Part shown: positions 36,817 through 47,294 of the stretch, in pieces
Position numbering within the stretch: position 1 is the stretch's first letter
Layout of the letters: each line of letters opens with the position of its first letter
Assembly (NCBI GenBank): GCA_900312665.1
Contig: ONZQ02000004.1
Location: 1,890,693-1,954,692 of the forward strand
DNA from: Cephalotrichum gorgonifer
Taxonomy: Eukaryota; Ascomycota; Sordariomycetes; Microascales; Microascaceae
DNA length: 64,000 nucleotides
Reading direction: 5' to 3'
Notes under the pieces: model-generated
Database searches by the model: none
The model's input: only the letters and a program-made list of their open reading frames with translations
What the model was told of the DNA's origin: nothing
Made by a program: the position numbers and the translations under genes

Positions 36817-38569
36817 ATGGCCGACCGAAGCGACCGTGCCGCGGCCGCGGCCGAGAACACCCCCCTCCTACCCTCATCCTCCTCTCCCAAACCGAAACGA
36901 TCTGTAACCTTCGGGCCTGATGTCCCCTTCTCCCGCCCCCCCCAGCGCCTCGCCCGCCAAGTCCGCCCCACCCACCCTGCCTTTTCGACGGGCGCCGTGA
37001 ACCCGACGGTCCTCGCAGCGCTCAACAACCGCCTCCGCCGCCGCAACAGCCAGGGCTCGATCCCCAACGTTTCCCTCGCGCCCACGGCGCCCAGGCTCGG
37101 CCCCCAGCGGAGCTCCAAAACAGCGCAGAAGCTCAAGCTCCTCCCAGAGCCGAGCCTGGACGCGGAACACGCGGGCGAGGACCACGTGGACGAGGAGAGC
37201 GGGAGGGAGGTGTACTCGCAGTTCACACGCATCAAGGACCCCACCGCGCGGCGGGACGCGGCAAGGCTGGGGAAGGCGGACAGGGAGAGGCTGCCGCGGG
37301 TCACGGCGTACTGCACGGCGAACAGGTACGCGAGGGACCTGCTGGTGCGGTTCCTGAAGGGGCGGGGGAAGAGGAGGGGCGCGAACCCGAAGCTCATCGA
37401 CGAGTGCATATACACGCCGTACAGCTACCGCGGGGCGGATGCGGGTGCGGGGCCTGTCAGGACGGAGGACAGCGGGGTCGGCGGTCTGGATGTGGGGGCG
37501 GAACAGCCTCGGCACGGGGAGAGGCACTCGGCGGATTTGGGGGTCATAATGAGGGGTTACGATCCCGGCTTGTCCGAGGTCGAGGTCGACGCCGACGCCG
37601 ACGCCGAGGGCGACGGGTCCGCCGGGGGTTTCCCGTCGCTGTCGTCGCGCGAGGAGGAGGAGGGGAACACGCCCGACTTCGACACGACGGTGCACACGTC
37701 CGAGGTGTTCCTGTTCGACTACGGGGTCGTGGTGGTGTGGGGGATGTCTCTGGCGGAAGAGCAGCGGTTCCTGAAGGAGCTCACCAAGTTCGAGGTCGAG
37801 CCGCTGCCCATGGACCAGATCGAGACGGAGGAGTTCAACTTCTACTACACGAGGGAGTACCAGCCAAGGATATACAACGACTTCATCACGCTGAGAGACA
37901 AGCGGAACTACATGACGAAGCTGGCCATATCCCACGCCCTGGCCCAGAGCGTCAAGGTGAGTCTAGCGCCCTGCCCCCCCTTCTTCCTCCTTTCCTCCTT
38001 TTTGTTATAATGCCGAGTGAGAATACGGCGCTAATCGTAATCCCCGGTTCCAGACCTCTCTCTTTGAGGAGCTCATAGCCTCGACGATAGACACCTGCAA
38101 GGAGATCCCACACCAGATCTCCCTGACGGGAAAGGTGCTCCTCTCGCGCTCGGAGATCAACATGCAGATCGGCGAGCTCTTCGCGCTCCGCATCGACATC
38201 CACCTCAACGGCTCCGTCCTCGACACGCCCGAGATCTTCTGGCTCGAGCCACACCTCGAGCCCGTGTACCAGGCCGTGCGGTCGTACCTCGAGATGGACC
38301 AGCGGGTCGGGGTCCTGACGGACCGGCTGGACGTTATCGCCGACCTGCTGGCCGTGCTGAAGGACCTCTTGACCTACGGGCATGGGGAGAAGCTGGAGTG
38401 GATTGGTGAGGTTCCCCCGGCTTACAGACGTTTCTTTTTTGTTATTCTCTCTATTCTCTGCATTTTGACTAACTTGTGAAACCCCCCAAAAATAGTCATC
38501 ATACTTATCGCGGCGGAGATTTTCGTGGCGCTCGTCAATATTATCGTCGACCTCTACGTCGGCATCTAA
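36817..38569 (+). CDS. DUF155 (RMND1/Rmd8/Sif3-type) membrane protein
   Basis: Exons 36817-37956, 38054-38405 and 38496-38569 give 521 aa. The N-terminal third is disordered (ENTPLLPSSSSPKPKRSVTF, a common start for endomembrane proteins). The conserved DUF155 part runs from VTAYCTANRYARDLLVRFLK through TSEVFLFDYGVVVVWGMS, EEFNFYYTREYQPRIYNDF and LAISHALAQSVKTSLFEELI to SEINMQIGELFALRIDIHLNG. The last exon encodes a hydrophobic C-terminal anchor (VIILIAAEIFVALVNIIVDL). This order matches fungal Rmd8/Sif3-like proteins. Relatives include mitochondrial RMND1, but no clear presequence is visible here, so an endomembrane location is more likely. Molecular function is not established. An acidic insertion (EVEVDADADAEGDGS) precedes the conserved part. 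Confidence 0.88.
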
Positions 38570-39257
38570 GTTCCTTCCCTTCCCCCCTTTTCCACAGGGT
38601 CGCACTTGGGCGACTAGAGGAAAGAGGCCGGAGAGGAGAGGAGACGCAGGGGCAGGTTGGGGGACTGGTGTATGTGGTTTATTGTGCTCAATAAGACTAA
38701 GAAGGCCTCGCGGCTTGTTAGGACACATTGTGGTTGTACATGTTGTTACTGTGGAGGAATGGTTTTAGGCCTGGCTGGTTGACGGCGAAGCGCAGCCGGC
38801 CGGATATGGTGGGAGGTTATTATGGGCTCGCAGAAGAATAAGAATACCCGATATTATAATAGATAACGATATTGTACTGAGGTTAAAGGGTGTACACTTG
38901 CGCTCGCAGGTACGGGTGATACTAGATAGACCACTAAGTGGGACACCGGCACTTTTTTTCTTCTTTTCCCTCTTCTTTGTCCTCACCGCTTTCCTTATCC
39001 CTTTCTACCGCCGGATTAAAGTTGCCTGACCGCCCAGAGACGGAACGACCCCTCCAAAGCAAGGGACCAAGACAACCCTCAGCGGGACTATCCCACCTCG
39101 CTTCAAAAAGCACCGTCGAGACATAGCAAAACAAACGCCCAGTAGCGTCCCCCTCTCCTCTTACCTCTTACCTCCGTTGGTTGTCCTTGGCCCCCTTTCC
39201 CTCTTCTTTCCTCCTCTAGAACCCCGCCAGGGCACCACTCGGGCGACGCGCGAAACC
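38570..39257. other. Intergenic between DUF155 gene and EFM4
   Basis: Co-directional spacer of 690 nt. It contains the 3' end of the DUF155 gene and a pyrimidine-rich leader (38,950-39,250) for EFM4. Nothing else was seen. Confidence 0.5.
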
Positions 39258-40082
39258 ATGTCCACCTCCCACCCCGCGCACCTCGAGCCTTCGAAGCTCG
39301 GGACGAAAGACTAGTAAGGGAGACCACCCACCCACCTATCTACCTACCTACAAGAAAGAAAGGCTGACCGAAGACCCAAAACAAAAACGAACAGCTGGGA
39401 CGCCCTTTACACGACCGAACTCCAGAACCACGCCTCGAACCCCGAAGACACAGGCACGACCTGGTTCTCCGACTCCCTAGCCGAGGAGAAGCTCGTCGCC
39501 CTCCTCCCAACACTCCCCACCCTCCCTCCCCCCGAGCAGGCCTCCTTCCTGGACCTGGGCTGCGGCAACGGCACCCTCCTCTCCGCCCTGCGCGCCGACG
39601 GGTGGGCAGGCCGCCTCATGGGCGTGGACTACAGCGAGCGCAGCGTCGAGCTGGCGAGGAACGTGGCGGCGCAGGACGGCTCGGGCGCCGAGTTCGAGGT
39701 CTGGGACGTCCTGGCGGGGGACTACGCCGCCGTGCTGACGGGGGAGCAGGAGGGCGGGTGGGACGTCGTGACGGACAAGGGGACCTTCGACGCCATCTGC
39801 CTCTCCGAGGAGAAGGACGCGCGCGGGAGGCGCATCTGCGAGGGGTACAGGGACCGCGTGGGGAGGCTCGTGAAGAGGGGCGGGATGCTCATCATCACGA
39901 GCTGTAACTGGACCGAGGACGAGCTTCGGACGTGGTTCGTGGGCGAGGGAGAAGGCGCCGAGGGAGAGGTGGAGGGAGAGGGCGTGGGCTTCGTGGAGGC
40001 CGGGAGGATACAGTACCGGACCTTCAGCTTCGGAGGTCACCGCGGGCAGACAATAAGTACGCTCTGCTTCAGGAGGACGTAG
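39258..40082 (+). CDS. EFM4: Protein-lysine methyltransferase EFM4 (METTL10 type)
   Basis: Exons 39258-39313 and 39395-40082 give 247 aa. The first exon ends inside a Tyr codon (TA followed by GTAAGG), and splicing produces KDYWDALYTTELQNH, the conserved Y-W-D-x-x-Y-x-x-E-L opening of Efm4/METTL10. The SAM-binding core follows: FLDLGCGNGTLLSAL (motif I), MGVDYSERSVELA (motif II acid), WDVVTDKGTFDAICLS and GGMLIITSCNWTEDEL. Yeast Efm4 methylates a lysine of translation elongation factor eEF1A in the cytosol. Near the C-terminus an acidic EGEGAEGEVEGEG insert enlarges the usual loop. If the 81-nt intron is kept, translation stops after 18 codons. The gene is convergent with the PP2A scaffold gene. 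Confidence 0.92.
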
Positions 40083-40549
40083 TTAGGAGCAGAATCAAAA
40101 TCAACAAGACAAAAAAAAAGAGCTTAAAACATGACCCCGCTCACCCGCCGACCCCCGGTTTACTCCTCCGGTCTACTGTCCTGACGATGTGCCTTTCTGA
40201 AATCGATAAGACGGTACCGATGGCGCTGTCTACTACAATCCTTGTCTATATCCTCCCCTCCCCCTCTCCCTCCTCCTCCATCCTTACCCGCTTCATTTCT
40301 CCAAAGAGTCAATCCCCCTTTTTTCTCTCCTCCCCCCTCCTTGCCCCCCTTGGTTTTATTCCGCCCCTTTCCGGCCCGCCTGCCCTCCTCACCCGAACCT
40401 TGCTGTGCCTTCACTCCATCTCGTGCGGGTGTAACACACAAACAACACACACACACACAACTCAAGACTCAAAGCGCCTCCCAAGGGCTCAAAATGACCG
40501 TACAGAAAAAAACATCATATCTTCTTGGGAATCTTCATTAACATCTCAT
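40083..40549. other. Convergent 3' spacer EFM4 / PP2A-A
   Basis: Contains the facing 3' untranslated regions, with pyrimidine-rich tracts at about 40,240-40,400 and an (AC)n run at about 40,434-40,460. No gene. Confidence 0.55.
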
Positions 40550-43114
40550 CTACGGCGACGTATTCATAGGGTCCCCCTCCGCCCCTCCAGACACCCGTTG
40601 AATCGCCGATGTCGCGAAAAACCGAACATCGACGTCGTCGTCCTTCTGGAGCTTCTCGAGGTTCGGCACGACCCGCTCCCGGATGAGCTCCATGCCCCTC
40701 GCCGACGGCTGCGAGTTCGCGTTAGCCTTGTCGAGGTTGAAGATGGTGCCCTGCTCGGGGAGGCGTCGGAGGATATCGATGATGGCGCCGTACGTCTTCG
40801 CGACGTTGAATCGGATGTTGGGGATATCGTCCTCAGCCAGTTTATCCAGCATGGGGATGATGGACTTGGCAATCACGTCCATGGTCACGACCGTGGAGAG
40901 CGTCTGTGTGTTCGGCGCGTCAGTACAAAACTCTTCGCGCGCGCGCCAAAGCAGGGCAGCGAAGAAACAAGGAAGAAGAACATTGTCGTCACTTACCGAT
41001 ATCGCGAAGCACGTCGTCATGCGGTAGAGGTAGTTCGGGTGAGTGCCCATAGCCATCACCTTGGGAATGATTGCCTCATTCGCCCACTCCACCCCAAAGA
41101 CCTCGGTGAGCTTCTTCAGGTTTGTCGTCGCCGCCTCCCTGATGGAGAAGACGGTATCTCCCAGCCAGCTCATGCAGAGGTTGCTTAGCTTCTCGTTGAA
41201 GAAGCTCACGCCAAGCTGTTCCGCCAGCAGGGGGATGTACTCGATGATGGCGAGCCTCACGCGCCACTGCTTATCCTCGGCAAGCTGCACGATGGCAGGG
41301 AGGAGAGACTGGGACAAGGGATCGATGCCAATGACTGTGGAGAGCGCGTTAGTCGCCACACAACCCGCGCCCGTACTGTACTGTGCTGCTCCTTGTGTAC
41401 ATACCCTTGTTAACAAGCTCAAGCTTGGAAATGATGTGAAGTCGGACATCGGGGAATTCGTCCTTGAGCATCGTCAAGAACATGGGGAGAAGGTGCTCGA
41501 TGGTCCTGTGGAGATTAGCATCGGAGGACCTTGGGAGCTCCGGGTCCGGGTTTTACTTACGCCTCCTTGCCTAGGATAGGCGCGAGACCACTGATTTGGG
41601 TGCCGAGGGCGGCTCGGACGTGTTGTGAGGTATCGCTGACCAGCCCCTCGACGCTTCCCATAATGTTGTCGAGGAGGACGTTGCGGTCGACGAGGGCGCA
41701 GAAGCCGGGGATCTGGCCAGCAATGGCGGTTCTTACTTCCGCTTCGTTGTCCTTGAGTAGCTTCACAAACGCCGGGACAAGGTCCCTGGCCACGACCTCT
41801 TCGTCGACAGCTTTCGCGATCTAGGCTAATCAGCATCAAGAGGCCCAAGCTAAGAGCACGGGAACGGCAGCTCGGGCGACGGGGCAGCGGGGTTACCGAC
41901 CTTCTCAAACCTATCGGCAATCATGTACCGGACCCTCCAGCCCTTGTCTTCTATCAAGTTGCGCAGGGACGTGAGCAGAACGCCGTGGCTTGCCTGCTGT
42001 GGCTTGGGGACGACCTCGGCGATGGAGATTAGGATCTCCACCGTGAGTAGGCGGACGCTGTCCTGCTCGTCCTGGGCGAAGTGCTGGAAAAGTGGTATCA
42101 TCTCCTCAACGGCAATCGTCGGCGTCATCTCCTTGACGAACTTAGCGAGGTGCGTCGCGGCTTGGCGGCGGACCATGGGGGTATCATCGTGCACCAGATG
42201 GCCGAACTGCTGACGGAGCTGCTCCTGGACAGGCGGGGAGACCTTCTTGTAGGGGGCCGTGTAGAGCCCGCAGCCCGACACCTTGGACGTGAACCAGTCG
42301 GCTTTCGAGAGGCGGATTGTTAGGGGGATGAAGTACTCCTCAACCTGCTGCGGCGATAGCTCTTCGCAGATCTTGTTGAGAGACTCGACGGCCTGGGATA
42401 GTGGTTAGCCACTGAGAAGGCGACCCGACCCTATCGAGGGATTCTTCGACCGAGCATCGATCTTGACAGCGGGGATTTTGTATCATCGTCATCACGGGCA
42501 CGGCATACCTTATCCCGGACAACTGGCTCTTCAATGGATGCCAGGTTCTCTAGGGGCGACAGGAGGACATGGCCGAACTCGGGGCCTCCAACGTATTCGA
42601 TAAACGAGCCTAGCTCTTCGCTGAGAGCAACTAGAACCTCGTCCTCGTCGTCGACGGATTCTGCGGGGAAAGGATTATTAGACATAAATTCGGGCCGGGG
42701 CGGCGATCGAGGGTAACAATTCTGGCATGATGGGGTCCGTGGTTTACGGTCGCGACTAACCGTCAAGGAATGGGATGAGCTCGTCGCGGGTGCGCTCGGG
42801 GCCTAGGGCCAGGGCAATCGTGGAGAGGCGGTGGATCGCATTGAGACGAAGGAGGACGTCATCATGCTGGGGGTAATTGTTAGCAAGAGGGGGAATGGGG
42901 GGTAAGCGGAAATGCCTCCCCAATGCACTCAAGAGCTGCTGCGAAGGGGACTCGGGTAGAGGGAGAGGCGAAGGCCAGATGGAAGAGGCGGGGAGGGGAG
43001 GAGGGGATCTGGGTAGAAGGAAGGGAAAGGGATAATTAGCTTGCTTACCTTCAGCTCGTCCATCAACACCGCGATGGGGTAGAGCTCGTCATTGGGATTC
43101 TGCGCGTCCGCCAT
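40550..43114 (-). CDS. TPD3: PP2A scaffold subunit A (PR65/Tpd3/Paa1)
   Basis: Eight exons give 622 aa: 43114-43049, 42866-42761, 42660-42509, 42392-41901, 41820-41561, 41505-41405, 41334-40997 and 40903-40550. All phases agree. The protein is a chain of HEAT repeats of about 39 residues, each with the pattern LxDxxxxVRxxA: DDTPMVRRQAATHLAKF, DEQDSVRLLTVEILISIA, IEDKGWRVRYMIADRF, KDNEAEVRTAIAGQIPGF, KDEFPDVRLHIISKLELV, EDKQWRVRLAIIEYIPLLA, DTVFSIREAATTNLKKL. These fit the A subunit that holds the PP2A catalytic and B subunits. The short start MADAQNPNDELYPIAVLMDELK is typical. Compared with animal PR65 (589 aa) it has a longer tail (QPSARGMELIRERVVPNLEKL), seen in fungal forms. One donor is GTCGGT (41900), weaker than the rest. 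Confidence 0.95.
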
Positions 43115-44284
43115 AACGAACGAGGGCGAATATATGCGCGTCTAATGTTGTTGATTCAGAGCAGGAGGGGGTGGCGGGTGGCTGCGGATGTGGATGTGGA
43201 TGTGATTATGGTGGTGGTGGTGGTGGTGGTGGGGAGGTGAAGGCTGAGGTAGGAGGAGGTAGAATGTAGAAGGTAGGTTTGGGCGGGGAGGTGATGAGGT
43301 GGTGAGGTATCGCGTGCGGACCGCTTTCTCCAGAATCCAAGTTCAGAGGGCAGGTGGTGGGCGTTGTTACCTTGTACGAGTACTTTGCTAGTACGGAGTA
43401 CTTGAAATAACAGACAATCCTCGTAGTTGGGCAATGTCCCTTTCTGGTGGGGTTCGAAACGATAATGGCACTTGCAGAGAATGGTGCAAAACACCTAGCC
43501 CGAGCCGACGAAATTCGATGGGCGCTTAGGTAGAGAGGTACTCGGTACAATATAGGGGGGATTGTGTATTTTGCCTTGCGGATATGAGTTGCTGGGAAAA
43601 GGTCGTGGCCCTTGGGACGCTGTGAAAAGATGGAGAGAAGCCCAAGCAAACTGAACTTGGGCTGCTACTAGTACTGGGCTGGGCTGGGTTTGGGGGTGGT
43701 GTCCAAGCGAGGCTAGTTGACTGTGTTGAGTGCAGCATAGTAATAATAATAATCCTTCTTGGTGACCGACGGGCCGACAGGTACCTAAGACACGACAGGG
43801 ATTATTAGCTAGTAGATGTACCCGTACCCATAGATTCTGCCACCTGCTGTCACTGTGCGGCGGACCTGGTAGTTGATATCGATAACAATAGACTCTGGTG
43901 GCGCTTGTTGCGATGTTTACCCATACCGCGTGAGTGACCGCCGAGTTCACAACGGGGGATCGAGCTCTCTGAATAAAAGTGTTACAGGTAGATATCACCT
44001 CAAGAGGACTCGAAGGACTGACTCATAATGCTTGTATCATTACCATGAATATCCATGGGAATGAGAGCCCACCTCTCGGATAAAGATGTCACTGGTTAAG
44101 GCGGTGACAATACCGGCCCGTGCCAGCTGTCAGGGATAAGGGTTTCACCAGTCCGGACACTCTAAGACTCATCCCGATCGATGACTCCCCACATTCGACC
44201 GAGCAAAAGCTCCCCGCCGCCGCGACGAGCAAACCTCACCTCACCAGGACCGAAAACTCGACCGAACCCTTCACAAATCTCACA
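43115..44284. other. Divergent promoter region PP2A-A / FRS1
   Basis: 1.17 kb between two divergent housekeeping genes. Contains (GGATGT)n at about 43186-43205, a (GGT)n run at about 43210-43232 and a cluster of GTAC-centred words near 43,376-43,402 (TACGAGTAC...AGTACGGAGTACTTG). No gene. Confidence 0.55.
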
Positions 44285-46283
44285 ATGCCTACTATCTCGG
44301 TAGACAAATACAAGCTCTTCGAGGCCCTGGGCCAAAAGTTTGTTCAAACCCCAAGCCGCGCTCCCCTCCCTATCACCCGCCGCTCGGCTTCCGTCTAACC
44401 CCTCCATCACCACCCCGCTGACATCGCCCTTCCGCGCGCGCATAGGTTCACGACCGAGGAGTTCGAAGACCTATGCTTCGAATTCGGAATCGAACTCGAC
44501 GAGGACACCGAGAATGACGACAGGCCCGTGGTAGACGGCAAGCAGGTCCCCCCCGAACTCAAGATCGAGATCCCCGCCAACCGCTATGACCTCCTCTGCT
44601 TCGAGGGCATCGCCCTCATGCTCAACATCTTCCGCGGGACCGCCCCCTCACCAGTCTACCGCCTTACCAAGCCCGCGAAGCTGGAGACCCTCACGGTGTC
44701 AAAGGAGACGGCGCGCGTGCGGCCCCTGGTCGCCGCCCTGATCCTGCGGGACATCACCTTCACCCAGGATAGCTACGACTCCTTCATCTCCCTACAAGAC
44801 AAGCTGCACCAGAACCTCGCCCGCCAGCGCACCCTGGTATCCATAGGGACGCACGACCTCGACACCGTCAAGGGCCCCTTCACCTACGAGGCGCTGAAGC
44901 CCGAGGACATCAGCTTCGCGCCCCTCAACAAGACTCAGGTGATGAACGCGAAGGAGCTGATGGCCTTCTACGAGAAGGACAAGCACCTCGGCCGCTTCCT
45001 ACACATCATCCGCGATGCGCCCGTCTACCCCGTCATCTACGACGCCAACAGGACCGTCCTGTCCCTACCCCCCATCATCAACGGCGACCACTCCAAGATC
45101 ACGACCAACACCAAGAATGTGCTAATAGAGATCACCGCCACGGACGCCACCAAGCTCGACATCGTCGCCAAGATCATGGCCACCATGTTCTCCGTCCACT
45201 GCGCCGACAAGTTCACCATCGAGCCCGTCCAGATCATCTCTGACCACAACGACCAGACCCGCGTGACCCCCAACATCGAGCTCAGGAAGACCGAGGTCGA
45301 GGTCGACTACCTCAACAACTGCACCGGCCTCGCCGAGAACCCCGAGACCCTCGCCTCCCTCCTCTCCAAGATGGCCTACATCACAGAGCCTCACCCCGAG
45401 GACGCCAACCTCCTCCACGTCTCCATCCCCCCCACCCGCTGCGACGTCCTCCACCAGTGCGACGTCATGGAGGACCTCGCCATCTGCTACGGCTACAACA
45501 ACCTCCCGCGCTCCTCCCCGAGCAAGTCCGCCACCATTGGCGCCCCGCTCATGATCAACAAGCTGTCCGACATCATCCGCATCGAGGCCGCCATGGCCGG
45601 CTGGCGTGAGGTCATGCCCCTGACCCTCTGCTCCCACGACGAGAACTTCGCCTGGCTCAACCGCACCGACGACGGCAAGACTGCCGTCCGCCTCGCGAAC
45701 CCAAAGTCCCTGGAGTACCAGGTCGTCCGCACCTCGCTCCTCCCGGGTCTCCTCAAGACGATCCGTGAGAACACCGCCCACGCCGTCCCCCTCCGCGTCT
45801 TCGAGACCGGCGACGTTGTCTTCAAGGACGCCTCGCAGGAGCGTCAGGCGAGGAACGAGAGGCACTTCGCTGCCGCCTGGTACGGCAAGACCTCCGGCTT
45901 CGAGTTCGTCCACGGCCTGCTGGACCGCATCCTCCTCATGCTCAAGACCGCCTTTGTCACCCACGAGGAGGGCCTGAGCGGGAAGGGCTCCAGCGCCCAG
46001 GCGACGTTGACCGCCGCTGGAAACGGGAAGCCCGATGGGTACTGGATCGAGGAGATCAACGAGGGGACCTTCTTCCCCGGCCGCGGCGCCGCCGTGTGGC
46101 TCCGCGCCAACGGCGTCGAGGCGCGGATCGGGGAGTTGGGTATCCTTCACCCGACGGTCCTCGAGAAGTTTGAGCTGAAGTATGCAACCCCTCCCGCTCA
46201 AGATGGACTTTTTTCTCCGTTACTAACAACGTCGCAGATACCCCGTCAGTACACTCGAGATCAACCTCGAGGCTTTCCTATAG
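44285..46283 (+). CDS. FRS1: Cytosolic phenylalanyl-tRNA synthetase beta subunit
   Basis: Exons 44285-44337, 44446-46179 and 46238-46283 give 610 aa. The start MPTISVDKYKLFEALGQK joins FTTEEFEDLCFEFGIELDED, the usual opening of eukaryotic PheRS beta. Later blocks are KIEIPANRYDLLCFEGIA (B3/B4-type region), TKNVLIEITATDATKLDIV, HVSIPPTRCDVLHQCDVMED with the tRNA/dimer-interface B5 domain, and NPKSLEYQVVRTSLLPGLL in the catalytic-like module. It ends with LGILHPTVLEKFELKYPVSTLEINLEAFL across the last intron. With the alpha chain (not in this window) it forms the alpha2-beta2 enzyme that charges tRNA-Phe. Both first and last introns fall inside a Lys codon. Length equals the family norm (about 600). 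Confidence 0.96.
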
Positions 46284-46781
46284 ACAAACAAAAACCCGGT
46301 AAAGCAAAATAAAAAAGAATTACGAAGAAAGAGCTGTAGCGTCCAATGTTCATAGAGAATACAAAACCTGCCTGCATAAGACCAGAACCAGTCCCCTTGC
46401 CAAATAAAATTAACCACATGGTACGTACGAGCGAGAGAAAAAGGGGTTTTGGGCGAGGGGGTACTTCGGGGAGTATGGTTGGGGAGGTGCTGTTCAAGGA
46501 TATATTAAAAGGGTGTACTTTTAGTTCTTCTCTCCCAGTTTATGACCGCTTTCATGCTCCCGTTCCGTGAAGAAATAAAAGAAAACGAGTAAAAGCAAAA
46601 CACCCGACGCCGTACCCGCCGCCGAACCATCTCCTAGAAGAGGAGCGCATCTACTTGTAATCACTCCTTAGCGCCTGTGTTCCAGGGGGTCCTTCGAGGA
46701 ACCAGATGATCCTTCTGTCCATCCCTCCTCCTGCTCCTCCAATTGGTCTTCCCCCGTCTCATCGGTCTAACGAGCCGCCAG
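46284..46781. other. Convergent 3' spacer FRS1 / myotubularin
   Basis: Facing 3' regions with A-rich stretches downstream of FRS1 (AAATAAAAAAG near 46310; AAGAAATAAAAG near 46570). No gene. Confidence 0.5.
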
Positions 46782-47294
46782 CTAAGATGGCCTCTCCAAG
46801 AGCACAGCATTAGCGAGATTTGGGTCATATTCATCGTCAGTCATGTTCTCCCTCTCGTCGCTTGAAGTTCCATCGTCATCCAACCCCAACTGGCTGTCTT
46901 CCAAAGGTTTTCCGTAAGCCTCATCAACCCGACCATCTGCCAGCTCCGATAGTCTATCCAAGAGCACAGTAGGAGCCAGGCCTGGGTTGTAGTCGTCATC
47001 GGAAATGCTCTCCCTGTCGCAGCTTAGAACTTGGTCGTCTCCCGACCCCTGTGGGCTCTCCCCAGAATGACCGGGGCTACACACGCTCTCTTCCAGGCTG
47101 CGGACTTGGTCGATCGAGCTCCGGAGACTGCTGTCCCAACTCCGAAGAGCCTGGTCTCCCGCACCACCACTCGCTTCGTCATGATCCACAACATCAGCGT
47201 CGCAAAAGCGAAGCTCCTCATCCCGCGACATCGCAGTAACCGTCTCGTCTGTCACAACCACGTCATACGGCCCCTCGCACCCGAACATGACTCC
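46782..47294 (-). other. In-frame 170-codon extension after the myotubularin TAG
   Basis: Directly after the TAG at 47297-47295, the same frame stays open for 170 codons to a TAG at 46784-46782. It encodes an acidic, Ser-rich, protein-like tail with a tandem motif: ISDDDYNPGLAPTVLLDR and MTDDEYDPNLANAVLLER. Both copies share D-D-x-Y-x-P-x-L-A-x-x-V-L-L-x-R. Such a repeated peptide is hard to explain in untranslated DNA. It is probably, or was recently, the C-terminus of the phosphatase. A Trp codon TGG changed to TAG would explain the break. Confidence 0.6.

Noticed and set aside
36874..37935. 353-codon open frame on the minus strand opposite the DUF155 gene
   Set aside because: Arg/Pro/Val/Leu-rich mirror of a GC-rich exon. 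The plus-strand frame has the recognisable conserved domain.
39258..39316. EFM4 start read as an 18-codon peptide ending at TAG
   Set aside because: The TAG spans the exon-intron border (TA followed by GTAAGG). Splicing yields the conserved YWD motif, so it is not a genuine stop.
45122..46201. 359-codon open frame on the minus strand inside FRS1
   Set aside because: It is a shadow of the highly biased FRS1 exon. The composition is Gly/Glu/Val/Asp-rich without any domain.
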